Assembly (NCBI RefSeq): GCF_022539315.1
Contig: NC_066314.1
Coordinates: 51,397,180-51,461,179 of the forward strand
Direction: 5' to 3'
DNA from: Serinus canaria
Lineage: Eukaryota > Chordata > Aves > Passeriformes > Fringillidae
Length of the DNA: 64,000 nucleotides
The notes under the pieces are model-generated. The model searched no databases. It worked only from the letters and a program-made list of their open reading frames with translations, and had not been told where the DNA came from. The position numbers were made by a program, and so were the translations under genes. Position 1 is the first letter of the stretch, and each line of letters opens with the position of its first letter. Positions 10,201-25,200 of the stretch are shown here, in pieces.

Positions 10201-12032
10201 GAGGAGAGCTTTTCTGGCAAATGTATGTGGTGTAAAACAATGCTGACAGTATATGACAGTGCTACTCTGTGGAAACCCCTAAAATGTTTGTTTCTAGTCT
10301 GGTACCTTCAGGTGAAATGTTTAGAGCAAGGGTGAAACTGTTCTCAGTTAATTTGATTTTAATTGGCACTGAGGGGAAGGATTTTAGGTCTTCCACAAGC
10401 CTGGGAGGGGGACCAGGTGACAATGAGAGAGGAGGCAATACATGTAGGACCAGGAATCAGTGCACCCACAGCAACCCATGCCAATGAGTACAGTACAGAC
10501 TCCTGCTGTAATAAAAGTCATTAATAAGCAGTCTCTGTTCTCCCCTCTTATCACAAGAGAGAAACACAATCGATTTTTGCCAAGTGTTGAGCATGCCTAG
10601 CTCTCTTTGACTTTAACATAAATTTAAAGTGCTAATATCTCACAGAGCTGCTGCCAAAATGTACTACAGTGTCTTTTCTTTCTCACACCTCTCTGGACCA
10701 ACAGTTCTCTTATTAATTCAAGTCCTCTTAAAACATCAGATCTTAAATATGCCTGAGCTTGTGAAGCACAGCAGGGCTGGAGGCAGCTGTGATGTTCATG
10801 TGGATGTTCCACTGTGGCACAGCCTCTTGGCCACTTGTATGATACAATTTGTGCCTTGCACCAGGCGATCTTAATGGATAGGGCTGTGGGCTCTTCAGAT
10901 GTGCCCAACACATGGCACTTCTTTGTAAATGTGCTTCTGTTACAAGCCAGGCTTTGGGAATCTGTGACTATGCGAGGAGACAGAATTCCTCATTTGTTCT
11001 CAGCATAGAGGGCATTCTGTGGAAAATGAGAGCTGTGTGTGTGAGAAACCAGCTAACCAAGCTTCAAATGGAAGCCAAATGAGGCTTCCCTGCAGTTTCT
11101 CAGCTGTGTCCCCAATGGCAGCTTTGTGCTGACAGCATGGTGATCTCTGCTTCATTTCTGTGACCACTAAGAAACAGAAGATCACAGAACCTGGAGTCAA
11201 AACTCACTAGGATTAATTTTTTTTTTTTTTTGTCCCTAGAGAGCAGAAATGGCTACTTTTTAAAAGCAGATCAGAGTAACATGATAGCATTTTTCAGATT
11301 AGTACTTAGTGCTAAATAATGACTCGTAGTGCCTTTTCAATTTTCCCTTTCCTCCTGAAGAGATGAGGAAACCTCTGCCTCATGTTAAAAGGGAGGTAAA
11401 AAGGCACAGAATAAGTGATAATTTACCAGTGTCGTGAGGTGGAGAGAACGTGTTTGTGGGGCTTGTGTTTAACTTCACATTAGCGCTGCCAGAACAGCCC
11501 ATGGTGGTAGTCAGAGGCAGGGAGGTGGCCTCTTGCCGTCACAGCCTGTGTCCCATCGCATCATGGGATGCATCCAGCCCTGGCAAACCAATAGTCACAG
11601 TCATGTTCATCCGTGAGAGCTTGCTCACTCTCTCCATAGGGGCTGTGAATAAGACAGAAGTAATACAAAATTTCTGAGATCATATCTGCTTCTAATTATC
11701 AGACATAATTTTAAACTTTAGTTCAGAAGATTAAAAATATCTGTATGTTTGCCCACTCAGGATTTTGTGTGCTGCTTACTTGGGGAGGGTGTGTGTACAT
11801 ACCTGCACTCATATGTCTTAGCTAATAAATGCAATTCTATTCAAACATCTGATGTAATGTAGTGGTAGTAATGACTTTGGAATGATGATGGTGCTATAAC
11901 TCAATTAAGATGTTTTTAGCAAACTGCCTCAAGTGGGTTGCAAACAGCTGCAAAGCACCCACTCAAATCCCTGACAATTGCAGCACTAAACAACAGCAGT
12001 GTCATGTGTGTGCTCTCCTTAACAAGTGATGA

Positions 12033-12167
<135 letters not shown>

Positions 12168-15100
12168 TAAAGGTAGCTTTCTTTTCCTGTATATTGTATA
12201 TCTGATTATTACTAAGTGAGCTTTTTCCAGGTTTACTATGTTACTTCAAAAGGTCAGATTCCCTCTGCTGTTCCTTTCTCTTTTTAAGGACTGAAACATT
12301 TAATTCATGATAATCTCAAATAGATTTCACCTGTGTGAAGATTTCTACAGTGAATAAGAGGGATCAGAGAACCACCTGCTACTCTTGTTGCATTGTGGGA
12401 ATAGGGACAGTATCTAGCTTCGCTGTAAAGCATCTGCATGCTCCTGAATGCTGTAAAATAATGATGATGGTAATAACAGTGTTGTATTCATTTAGCCTAT
12501 TTCTGGTATCAGTTTATGGCACAGGTGTAGATGATAAATTCACACTGGTTGCTTGACTGTCCCAGATTCCAATTTTGACATTTGTTTTTGAAGTAAACAT
12601 GCTGTTACAGTCAGTATATACACTATTTCAGTAAATTCAGGTGCTTTATTCTGGCTTTGGAATGGCTGCTGACAGCCCCTCAGAGGGCTTTGCAACCTGG
12701 TTTTAGCACACTTAGATCCCAAAGCTGAGAGGCATAAATGTACATTGAAAACAAAATAACCAATTCCCTTAATAAACAGCAACTCCAGAAAAAGAGAGTT
12801 CACATTAAACTGTGCGTGGGTGTACATGTGTATCCAAGGTCCAGCTTAGAAATGTCTCTTGGAGATGCTTTCCAATGATGTTGCCGAAAGTGGATTAAAA
12901 TTAGGGAAGTGATCAGACTGCTTGACTCAAACAGGATAAATAGACTAGCAAAATATGCTTACAGTACAAACAACTTATTAAGAAGGTAGTTTCAATATGC
13001 TGCTTTTTTTTGAAAGACAAGGGTGAAATTCAAGGGTGAATGACTTTTGTTCATGTTATGTGGAAATATCTTCTTGTGTCTAGCATGAGTGGGGCATTCC
13101 AGTCCCACACTTTGGTCCTTATGTTTGCCTCCAGCCTCCTGCTGGAGACTGCTGTCTCCTCCCTGACAATGGTTTTAGTACACCATTTTATCATTTTTAG
13201 TAAGCTTCCTAAAATAATATAAATGCTCACCTTATCCAGTATGAAAAAAGACTCCATAAGTATTGTTTAATCAAAATAGGAGAGCAGCTTCCATTATCAA
13301 CACACAGTATTTGTGCAAGTCTTTTGAGAAGTATCATGTTCATGTTAGATGGGGGTAGGACCAGAAGAACAATGCTAAAAAGCATAACAAAGGCAAAAAT
13401 ACAGTAAATATCCATGTCATTCTCTTTGGAGGATTTTACTGAACGTTAAAATTCTGGTAAATGTTAAAGCTATATCTATTTCCAATTAGAAGTTTGAATT
13501 GTTCAGTGTAAACTGGATTTATATTGCAAGGATGTGGGGAGGTTTTGTAATTTTTTTTTGTTTTTGTTTCTAAGGGATTTAATGGAAAATCATATTTTTG
13601 TGGTGACATGAGTTATCCTAGTAGTAAGCTTCTCCCTGTTTTTCTATCCTAATACTTGCATCCATTTTGAGAAGGCTTGAATCTTTCTGTTTCCAAATGT
13701 TCTGTAAATAATAGGAATCTCACAGCTCAAAGGTTTAAACAACCTCTCTCTGTGTTCTTTAAAGGAAATGTCTCTGTTTTACTTAAGGCACTCCTGAGAG
13801 CAATTAGCAAATTTATAAACAATACTGCCATGTAATTAAATTATTAAATAATAATAAATTAGAATATTAAACCAAAAAATTAATTAATATTGGCATTTCT
13901 AAGTCTGATGGATTCTGCCTCTGTCAAGAACATACTGTTTTTGGTCTGCACTGCTGCTCATCTCAAAGGATTTGTTGAGCTCAGCAGAGGTGGTCAAGAT
14001 AAAGTCCAGTATAGCTAATGAAACCTGAGTACATTTCAGATAACCTGTCTCCCTTGTTTGGTCAGACTTGCTTAAAGACAAGTCTAAGTCCATTCCTGCC
14101 TAGAACTGGGGTTTCTCACTACGTATTAAATTGTTTGCTAGAAAGAGAAGATATTCTCAGAAAAGAGACAGACATTTCTTTCTTATCTTCTAGAAAACAC
14201 AGGCTTCTTAAGCATCAGTTGATGCTATGACTCCATGACCATGCTTCAGTAGCACTCCTTTCTTGTATCTTTATCTTTGGAATGGCAGTTTTGTAGAAGG
14301 ATGCAGAATAAGCAAAAAGAAACAACAAATTAAGCTGAATATTGATTTAGAACTAAGTTTCTTTTCAACTAAGTGTTGGTTGCCATGTGCAAACTGCTAT
14401 TTTGGAGACCACTATGCAATTCAGAAATGGTGATGATTGGAAAGGCTACTTTAGTTGCTATGATCTATTTAATTATAGGAATGAAGAATGGAGACAGGTC
14501 GTGAGAGTGCATTTAGGAGGATTGAGTTAGGAGAGTTGGAAGTGGTTGGTTCAGATAGTCAGTGCTTCATGATGGCAGCATCAAGTTTACCTCTGACTTG
14601 AGGGTTGTCAGTGAAAACAGGCATGGAGATGTCTCTTCTTCTAACCCTAAATATGCACCAGGGAGTGCATCCTAGCTGGCATTGTCCAGTAAGCCATTGT
14701 TTGAAAGGCCTGTATGCTTCCAATGGAGAAGTTTGCTTAACAAGAAGTTTGCTATCCTAATTTCTGAGTTAGGCTACTGGTTCTTAATTTCCAGTATCAC
14801 CACGTTCAATCTCACATACAAATATAAGTTTTGCAAGAACAGAAAAAATACGCTGCGAAACTTTCTGTCATAGAGATTTTGTTTTTCCTTCAAGACACCC
14901 TGAATTGAATCTACTGATTAAACAGATGACCCCTCAAAGCAACCAGGCTTAATGTCCTCACCTGTCTTCCTACCCCTCAGCTGGTGTTGTTGTAAGACAC
15001 TGATTTCAGTGACTCTATCTGAAATTCATGAAGATGTCATGTCTTTCTTTTGGCATTTCTGTACAGGTTAGTAATTAAGGCATGTTTTAGCATGCAGTTT

Positions 15101-16736
15101 GATACAAAACTATATACCTAAATTCCCTACTTCCATAGGAAATCCCTACTTCTCTAATAGAAAAGCTCTGAGAAAAGGAGGCCATGTCAGTCTAATCCCA
15201 GGGAACATTAACATATTTGTTATACCCCCAACTTTAGCTAGAGTGCTAGATAGAGACAGTATCTAACAGCAGGAGTGCTGGGTCATTAAGAATAAAAGCT
15301 ACAGGGTTTTCTGTAGATGGAGTGTGCTGTCTCCTCTCTCTTGCATGAATGTACAGCAAATCCTGCATATTGAACGTTTCAGCTCTCCACAGGCCTAAAC
15401 ACCAAGATCTGAGTCATACCATATATATTGTGAGACTTAGGCAAGCTACTTGTTCAGACCATTTGAGAAACCATATCTATCTTCAGATTCCAGAGAGTGA
15501 GAAAAGGAGAGGAAAGGGGTAGTGTGATTGATTCCACATAAGAACACCATAGTTCAGAAATGTGTTTCATTCCCAGTGATAAAGGAGATAGATTCCAGTT
15601 TTGTCTTTCAAAAATGTATGTTCCAGCCACAAAATCCAGCAGCTTTTAACACCCAGATTGACATAACTGACAGTCTGTTCTCAGGAGGAGACTCAGCAGA
15701 GCTGGGATAGTGCAGGTTTGCAGTCTGATAAATATGCATTGGCAGCACTGCACAGAGGGAGGCTTGGAGAATGAATACTTAGTCCTACTCTGCAACTTTC
15801 CTGCTTTCCTTTCTTGCACATCCAGTTCCCAGTTATGACAGATTTTATAAAGCCATTGCAGGGCTAAAAAAAATTATCTCTGAGTTTAACGCCAGCCAAT
15901 CTCATATCACCATGTCCTAAGAGCAGCCTCACTTTAGTTGTTCCAAACCAAGAGACTAAACACTAAAAATTTATTATATTGGGTCAAATAGGCAGAATGA
16001 AGTACAAATACTTTTGGAAACAGTGATTATAGTGGTAAGCTAAAAAGCACCTGCATTTCTTTTTCAAAATTGAAGCAGTTTCCTGTGGTTGATAGTGTTC
16101 CTTGCAATTGTTGGTTCAAGTTACATTGGTGATTTTTCAATGTTTTACTCAGTTTCTGAAAACTGCAAACCTTACAGTGCTACAGAAACAGCCCACAATC
16201 CTAGTTACATATTAAAAAGATAATTTCTCTGTTCAGGTAAGTCTTGAGTAAGAGCTAAAATGGTTTCTAATGTGCACTTTTTCAAAGACATGCGTAACAC
16301 TGTTTCATTTGGAAACAAAATAAAAAACAAACTTACACAATTATAGCATGTTTCTGGCAGTTAGGTCAGCCTGACAATCTGTAAACAATTAACTTCTCTT
16401 TTGTGTCAGCATGTACTGTGTTGGTTTTTTGTGCCCTTTTGGTTTTTTCCCCACTATGTCAGTCCCTCTTCTTCACAGGAGACACTACATTTACTTTTTT
16501 GGCTGTACTCTCCATCTATCCTACAGCAATAGTGGCCTAGGAGTGGGGAGGGGGGAGCTTTGTAAGGAATGGAAACAAAACCAGACAACCAGACAAATGC
16601 TTTTTAATAGGAAGTTGCCTCTTTGCTTTAAGAAAATTTCTTGTAACCTTAAACTTAAGTGTATGTCTGAGCATTTTTAAGAGCAGGATATGCAGCTGCA
16701 TTCCGTGTTACAGAATGCTGTATGAATAATGAACTC

Positions 16737-16755
16737 TTTTTTTTTTTTTTTTTTT
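16737..16755 (+). repeat. Homopolymer T run
   Basis: Nineteen T's are followed by CTTAG. It resembles a polypyrimidine tract with an acceptor dinucleotide, but no conserved LARGE1 reading frame follows it. On the minus strand it may be the A-tail of a lost retroposon. Confidence 0.75.
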
Positions 16756-18714
16756 CTTAGAACAAGTAGGATAAGGCGAAGCAAATGAAAATCTAAATTA
16801 AATTAAAAGGATGACATGTAATTTCCAAGTAAAAGTCACAAGTCAACACTGGCTGGTAATTAAAGCTTATATAATCTAATGGCTATATTCCATTGAGACC
16901 ACTTTGCCTTAATGGAGTTAATTTGAGAATTCAAAACCTCTGACAGTGTTTCCAACTTTTCTAATGTGTTGGTCTCTTTTGTGTGAGGTTATTCTGGCAA
17001 AAAACATGAAGCGTGACCTGGTTTCTCTGATCCATATAAATGCATCAACAATACACGCTTTTTGTTTTTTCTAGCTGTCCTAACAATAGGGGCATATTGG
17101 AGAAAGCAATGTTTGGGAAAATCTGCCCATGATTTACTTTTAGTACTTCCCAAAGAAATTCTGTAGACACAAAACAAGAAGATCCGTGAGGGATGCAGCA
17201 AGTGTGTATTTAGGCTCTCTCCAATAGCTTGGGGAGCATTTTCATCAATAGTGGGTGTGAAGGGGTATAAAAACATCTTGAAGATTTTCACATTAAAATT
17301 TTTCTCATCTGAGAGAGGGATTGTCATATGGGCATTAGGAGAAAAAGTTTCCCAAACTACCTTTTATAATTCCTGTTTGAAGTTCCTGTAACCATTTGTT
17401 ACAGATATAGCAGGTACTACCTTGTTGTGCTTCCCTTAATAAAGTATAGGTTTTGGAAATAAACACCCTGGGCTACTGATCTTTTTGTATTCTTAGAAAA
17501 TAAAATTCCTCTGTTGCAGAGAGAGAACTGTGTAACCAAGCAGCCAAGGAGCTGCCCTTTGAATTACTAACAATTGAGCTGTGGAATAGTGCAGAAGGGA
17601 AGAGTGAGCCTTGGTTCACTACTCCCTTTTTCAATTGTAGATTCTGTATTTAACTCTGTGGCAGTGGCTATGTGAAAAGAAAGGGCCACAAATGCTTGAG
17701 CAAGCAGATCATAAATCTGATGAAGAGTAAGAGGTTTTGAAATGCAAGAATAAGACATCATGATAAGAAAAAATGTAGAGAAATGGTTACATTGGAATAG
17801 ACTTCTACATTCATGGCCTGACTTTTAAAAAATTGCCGTCTTTTCATTTTCCTAACTTTTTAGGACCTCAGTAATTTTGAAAATTAGGGCATTCATTCAA
17901 ACTCCTATATTTAGGTCTAAGAACCTATATTTAAGCATCTATGCTTGAAAATCTTGGCTAGAATCTTCCTTTGTTCACTTTTGAGGAAAGTAATTTAGGA
18001 AAATAAATGTGTGCTATTTACATATGGTTTACATTGTCAGATAATGTTCTGATCTTAAGGTAAGTGGAAATAGGTTAATATAGGAAGATTTGCAGTTTTC
18101 TGAACAGAGTACTTAGAACCTTAAGTTTCCACTTCATGGGAAATTGCCATATTTTGGAACTACATTTTACCGAATTAAGACATTAATGCATCAGCATTTT
18201 CTGTGTAGCAGAAACTGTGAAAAGTTGTAGTTGGTAGAAATTCAAATGTTCAAAATCATTGAGGTAAATAAGATTAACTATTTCTGGACCTTGTGAGAAA
18301 TTCTATGGCTGTTTCAATACCTGCTTCTGTAGTAAGGAATCTGAAAGACCTGGGGCTCATTGTTCTGAAACCTGGGATACTAGAAACATTTATTCCTGAA
18401 CAGATTAATTCACATGAATACTGGGGATTTTCCAACACCTGTTCGTTTTGTGGGAGAAGTTTATCACAGTTGCCGTATATTGACCCATGTTATTCCATAG
18501 TTGAATATACTGTCCCCAGTACAGTATAGTGATTTCTATCAGTACAAGATACAACCAGCCTTTATGTGTGTTTTTTTAGTTCTCTTGATGTGCCCTGTGG
18601 AAAATGAGCAAAATGTCCCAGTTTAATGAAATTCTGCTTTCAGTGGAATCCTTCACAATATCCTGATTGTCATCCCCAATTCTTAGAGGCACTGATTCAA
18701 TCATGTTTTCAGAT

Positions 18715-18720
18715 AATCAT
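18715..18720. repeat. Target site duplication of the solo LTR, left copy (AATCAT)
   Basis: AATCAT lies directly before the TGTCACC terminus and is repeated exactly at 19107-19112. Confidence 0.9.
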
Positions 18721-19106
18721 TGTCACCTACATGTTTTATGAAAAATCCTTTCCTTAGGATTTTTCCCCTCCTGAGACGCTGAGAGGCCTCAGGAACAAAC
18801 TGTAAACAATTCTTATCTGCTGCTGTGGAATGCAACAGGGGGAATCTGTGATTGGCCTCATCTGGCTGTTTCCAATTAAGGGCCAATCACAGTTCACCTG
18901 GCCGGACTGTCTCAGTGAGAGACAAGACTTTGTTTGGATTCCTTTTCTATTCTTAGCTTAGCCTTCTAGTGAAATCCTTTCCTCTATTCTTTTAGTATAG
19001 TTTTAATATATTATCTATCATATAATAATAAATCAAGCCTTCTGAAACATGGAGTCAACTTTCTCGTCTCTTCCTTCATCCTGTGACCCTTGTGGAAAAT
19101 ACCACA
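18721..19106 (+). mobile_element. Solo LTR of the same ERV family
   Basis: This 386-bp sequence is, in reverse complement, homologous to both LTRs of the provirus at 3666-7205, so its sense strand is +. It begins TGTCACCTAC and ends TACCACA. CCAAT-type boxes lie at 18851-18855 (reverse), 18872-18876 and 18883-18887. A TATA-like AT-rich stretch lies around 19001-19020 and an AATAAA signal at 19027-19032. No interior sequence remains, and the 6-bp duplication AATCAT flanks it. This is the expected product of recombination between the two LTRs of a former provirus. It differs from the provirus LTRs more than they differ from each other. It is in the same orientation as LARGE1, so its AATAAA and promoter elements face the transcribed direction. 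Confidence 0.93.
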
Positions 19107-19112
19107 AATCAT
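19107..19112. repeat. Target site duplication of the solo LTR, right copy (AATCAT)
   Basis: This is the exact partner of 18715-18720, directly after the ACCACA end of the LTR. Confidence 0.9.
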
Positions 19113-21993
19113 GACTTCCATTTCATATATCTCTCAAGAAAGATTTGTCATCTTGCAGAATCTCTTCAGTATCTTTTATAATGAATGTTGGTTGATCGTC
19201 AAGCTTTTAAATTTGTTTCTTAAACACTTTGAAGCAATCCATATCTTTTAGGCCTTGCATAGAGCAGACAGCAGAAGAGGTGAAAGATGTCATCTGTGTG
19301 TATGCTAGTATGGTTACCTTCAGAAGGTCTTCCAGCTTTGAGGCTGTGCACTGTTGGCTTCCAGCACTGTGCTAAACCTCAACATTTCACAGAACTGAAA
19401 TTTCGTCTGGAGTAAAATTTTCTGTGGCTGATGCACATTTAGTTGTAGATGTCATCAGGTCACTATACTGTTTTGGGGATACATTTTTGTAAGTGATAAT
19501 TTTTTGCCTTGCCTCTGACGCTCACTTTCCTTCCAGCTGAATCTTTACCATGAGGCTAACGACTTAAAAGAGATTTCTGTGTGGGAGTACAGCTATCCTT
19601 TTTTCTTTCTCCCAGTAGGAGATGAACTAAAGTAAATGTCACCCACTTGTTCCCATATAAGTTTCATACACTCTGGGTCATTTGGATAAGTATAAACTTC
19701 TACTGAACATCTGAGTGTCTTTGTGTCAGGTTTTTTCTTTTCAACTAGTGTGTTTCATCTTGAAATATTTTATATAAATTCCATTTAACTAAATGATCCT
19801 TTGAAAGAAGACAGAGCTTTCTTTTTTTTAACTGATTTTTTACTCTTCTTAGTCGACTTTAGAATACAGGATAAATAACCCAGAATAAAAAAGGGAAGGA
19901 AATTACTGAAGAACGCCAGCTGGGAAATAGTCCTACCAGAATCTAGACTCAGCCCCTCCTTAGCAGAGGGGAGCTATATGGGATGTGTATGTTGATATTG
20001 AACATTTATTTGTCTTGAGATACCGCTTTGCTGGTACCCAAAGCCACCGGTGTTGTACTTTGTTTCTCTTGGCCTTGTCTCTACTAATGAGATGTATTTC
20101 CTGATCACTGCTATTTCCTGATTCTTTCTTGGCAAAGTGCCTGGTTACTGCAGAATCTGCATGAGCCAGGATGTCCTCTTCTACTCTCCTGCTGGGCTGG
20201 TGAAGCAAATGTAATTGCTGTGATCCCTTTAGCTTGGTAATGGGACACTCAGCAGCTGGCAGCTTGTGCCTTTCCCTCTCCCCTCCTCCATCCAGGACAA
20301 GCTGGAGATTGAAAGACCTTTTTGTCTTTTGAAAAGCGTGTTGTGGCTTAGTGTTTTGGATATGGTTTAAGGCGCAGATCAGCTGTGGGTTTATTCTGCC
20401 ATCATGATTATCTCATATATAAGGCTTCTACCCAGCCCTTTTCTGCTTTTCCTGTAAGCACATAATGTGATCCACAGTGTCCTTGAAGCCAATACAGCAG
20501 CTTCACTGGCAGCCCAGAGTGCTGGGTTGGATCTGCAAAATCCAGGCGTACATTGCTTCTCACAACAACCTCCTCTTTCTGCTGAGGGGTCTATTAAAAT
20601 ACTATCAACAATTATATGTATTTTTACATTTTCCTGTGGACTTTGTTCTGTGGGAAGCAGTATTACTCATCAAAGCAAGAAGAGAAACATTAAAAGGAAG
20701 GCACACATTTTTCATTAATGTAGAAAATTGAGAAAAAATAACTTTCATTTTTTTGGGTTAAGCCCAAAAGTTTAATGGAAGTATATTGGCCTGAGCTAAC
20801 ATAGTTTTCCTCACTTTTCATTCAAACTGAAAAATGCAGTAGCATCACTCATCTTCTGCTTTAATCAACATCTGAAACTAAATACTTCTCTTGTTAGATG
20901 AAAAATACCAATTAACAAGTACACTCATTTAGCTTTACAAATTCCATAGAAATGAGAATCCACTATTCCACTCTAGGGATCAAAGAAAGGTTGATCCCAT
21001 GCTGAAGTCTAAACAAGCCATTTTTCTTCTTAGTAGTTTTTTCAAAGTCTGTCCTTTTCTCCTGGCAGGGAAAGTTGCTAAGCTAGGGGTAAACATGGAA
21101 GACTACAATTTGTGACTAACTTGCACTGGTAGGTTTCCTACCACTGAAGTTATGATCAAATTTTGTTGCTTATTTTCTCCCAAAAAGGGAGGGAAGTTAA
21201 GGGAATTAAACAAGGAATTTAAAATGTCTGAGTTCACATTAGTGTAAAAAAACCCATACACTTTGTCAGAGCTTGCCTCTCCTGCTGATACTGGCTTCAC
21301 CTGTCTTGTTTTGAAGGTTTTCCGTTAGCCTAAGTCCTGTAATTACAGAAGTGAACCCAGATCTGGTGTTTTGAAGTAAAATGTTTCCTTTCCTCATGTC
21401 ATTCTCTAACCATTAGTAAAAAAGGATGTGGTAAGATTTGCAATTTTATTCTGTCCACTATGCCAGTGAATAGCTAGAAGGCACTCACCTGAAACATCTA
21501 ATTCTGGGTTCCTATGGGACAGCTGTTGGTTCCCCAAGATTGCTTTGTAGAAGAGTTCTATGTAAACTCAAGGGTCGGAGAATTTCACCTCATTCAAATT
21601 GTTATTTTTAACCTAAGACAGTCTTCTTACCACAAAGATAAATTCCCAGGTTCACCTAGAAACTGAAACAATAATTTCCAAAGCTCAAGTCCCCAAAGGG
21701 ATATTGCCTTGACCTTTTTTTAAGGAGCTAGTGTACGGGACAAGACTCTTAGATGGTATAAATCATCACGTTCTGCTGGAGTCAAAGGATCTGTGTGTTT
21801 ATAGCCACCCAGAAACTGATTGAGTATTGTGTTGTGGTCATGTGTATTCAAATTGTGTCTCAGCATTTTGGCCACAGAGCAGGACTCCACCAGACATGCT
21901 GCCCGCTCAAAACTTGACATGGTAGACACAGATAAAACTTTGTAAATTGTGATATTGTCCTTTACGAACAGGAATTGGAAACCTTTGAACTAA

Positions 21994-22281
<288 letters not shown>

Positions 22282-25200
22282 TGATATGATTGTGACCCCG
22301 ATTACACGTATCTGGAAGATGCTGAATGGCTAAAATCAGTGCAGTTTCTCTGGAATGAGAGCAGCTAATGAAGTGTTTTGTATAGCAGCTTAGAATTTTA
22401 CTTGCTAGCAAGAGGATTCTGGCTGTCCATCTGATCACACAATGTTTTTTTAAGGATACTTCTTCCTAGTAGCAATCTTAAGAATCTTGCTCAATAAGCC
22501 CAAGTCTCTTACTGGAGACACTTAACTGCCCTGCATTCCTCAAGCACAGGCGTGTGAAACTCTAAGTACACATACTTCGATAAGGTAGCATTAATACAAT
22601 AGCTACCTTTTTTGTCTGGATGCCCTTCCAAAAGGAATGATTATGAAAAGAGTTCAATCAATGGCAGAGAGCAGGGGGGAATCACTTACTCAAAGTAATT
22701 ACCTTTTCATACTTAAAAAGTTTAAATCAGAACATGGAGGCACAGCATTGATTTTGAGCTGTATGTTTTTTTTCCTGTGGAGGTAGAATGAAGTATTCAG
22801 ACTTTAGCATTTGAGGTTGGTGGCAGTAATTTGTATGACTTACCAGACTGTTCTGAACAGGACTCTGAAACAAGGAAAAAAACCACAATTTAGCAAAATG
22901 CTGTACTTGTTAAGGGGGAAATTCAAAGCACACCACGTTGTGAAATATTGAATACAGAAGCTTTAGAAAGAGATGGAAAAGGAAAAAAGTGATTCTTGAG
23001 AAAAATACTTTGTTTCTGTTTTTATTTTTCATTGGTTCTTTTACATGAAGCCATAAGCTGATATTAATCTAATTAGCCAGAGATCTTCCTTCTGTTCTTT
23101 ATAGCTTCATAGCAAGGAAGAGGCTTTTCCTGCCAATCTTGTACATGTCTATGTTACATGTGCTTTTCTGCAAATTGTAGGGTTTTTAATTAGCCTCTCA
23201 GCTGGGGAAGAGAAACCTCTTAGTGTTTTCCTTCTGGTCATTTGGGTATGATCCAATCTAGTTAAGTAAATAGTAACCAAGAGAGCTTACTTCAGTGATC
23301 CTCAATTTCTGATTTATAGGCAAAGCACCGAGCAGATAAGAGGCTACAGAGCAAAACTGTTTTGTCCCTCCACCTTCACTGAGCCTTAATTTTTTATATG
23401 ACTGGTGACCTACATCAACACTAGACTATCTTGCATGTAACCCATAAGCTTTAGGTTGAGGACCACGTTTTAGCTGGATGCAGGTATTGATGCATAAATA
23501 GGTCTTTCCAAGTTTGCCCCTCTTGTTCAGAGTTCATCATTTTCCATACCAAGCAATTTCCCTGATTTCAGTGGCCAAAAAAATCACAGCTTATAGTACT
23601 GAGCATAGGAGAATGTGACAGACACTGGCAAAGGAGAGCAAAGAGTTATAAATATAAACAGAGTTTTAAAAAGCCAGGAATGATGCTGGCTCATATCCAG
23701 ATCATTCTGCAGGTTTTAGTAAAGACGACAGAAGAGCTGTTTACAGACAGCTGTAGGAGCTCATCTCATTTGTTCCTTATGTAGCCCCTAGAGAGGATTT
23801 AATGATTGGTTTGGGTTCATGTATTTCACCTGCACTCTTGGGAGCTGTATTTTGCTGCCTGGTGTTAAGAAAACATAGAGCTGATGCTGGATGTTTGCTA
23901 GAAAGCCTGTCTTTCTCTGAAGTCATCTATGGATTCACTGTTACAGTATATACTATGTTTCAGTTTAAATGACCCTCCATAGTTCTTTTTTAAACCTGCA
24001 ATCAATACCAATTTCTGACTTTTAAAAGGGTTTAAACTGAGTAATGGCATGAGAACTTTCTGCTTAGCTTTCATTCACTGATGTTCAGTTATTTTGGATC
24101 ACATTTTAGCTGCTACCGAAAACATTTCATTTCATGTTTGTTTTTTTCCCATTGGATATGTATGAGCTTCCAGCCTCTTCCTTCTAATGCAGCAGGAGCT
24201 GGCATATTAGATTAAGCCCTTAAGTCCTGGGAAAAGTCCTGCTTCTGCTCCTGCTCAAAAAGTGGAAGAGAGCACATAATATTAGATCATCTTTAAATAA
24301 TATGGATGCTTTTTTGTTTTCAAGTTGCTATTTAGAACTCAGGCAACAGTTTCCAGTAGCATATTAATTTTTAAAAGGCAGAATTTGGAGACTAAAGTAT
24401 TTGCTATTTGGCAGTGTTTCTTAACATACCCTGCAGCTCTTAAAATACATGCTGTTTAGCTTAGAGTTAGAGAAACCAGTGTCCTGAAGAAAGGCACAGA
24501 AAATTAGTCTTGGCTGTGGCTGTTGTTTTCTCTCAGCTTTTAGAGGAAAACTGGACACTTCACTGCAAGAAAGGGAAGACAAGGTACCATGGATTATATC
24601 AGAATTTCTAGAGCCAGCAAACCAACATATCTACTTTGCTGCTGTGAATTAAACATGTCAGATGTTCCTTTTAAAATTTAGAGAAGACTTATTTTTGCTT
24701 TTGCAAGGTGACACAGCTGTTCACGTTCCTGTTGCACCACAAAGAGCCTGGGTTCATTCTCTCCATAGAAGCAGATGCTGCCAAACTACCAGCAGCCTGC
24801 TTGCAAGAGAGATGGAGCACAGGAAAGAATGGCCAAGGAAAGGTATATCTTTGCTTGGGGTACATGATAAGGGATGGGATAGAAGAGGAGGAGACTTCAC
24901 TATGGAGCTGAGCCAAAATAACAGCATTTCCAGGAAAAGAGTCAGACACAGCTGAGATGGCAGCTTGCTGGATGTATTTCTTTAAACCAGTTAGTTTGAA
25001 GATTTTAACAGCCAGTTCTACTAAGATGCTTGTAACCTTCCCAACATAACTTGGCCTGTCTCCTCACTGCCTTGCCAATAACCTCGAGGGAGATAGATGG
25101 GTGCTTAAAAGCTCTCTCCCAACTCACTAGCTGTTCAGATTTGGAACTCTCTCCCATTAACTAAACTTGCTACATGCAGTCAGTAATCAGCAATAAGCGT

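Noticed and set aside
16737..16800. Polypyrimidine run plus TTAG as an extra LARGE1 exon acceptor
   Set aside because: The following sequence has no LARGE1 residues, and the flanking exons already join in phase (AG|G at residue 164).
16989..17327. 112-codon minus-strand open frame
   Set aside because: No protein features beyond random composition.
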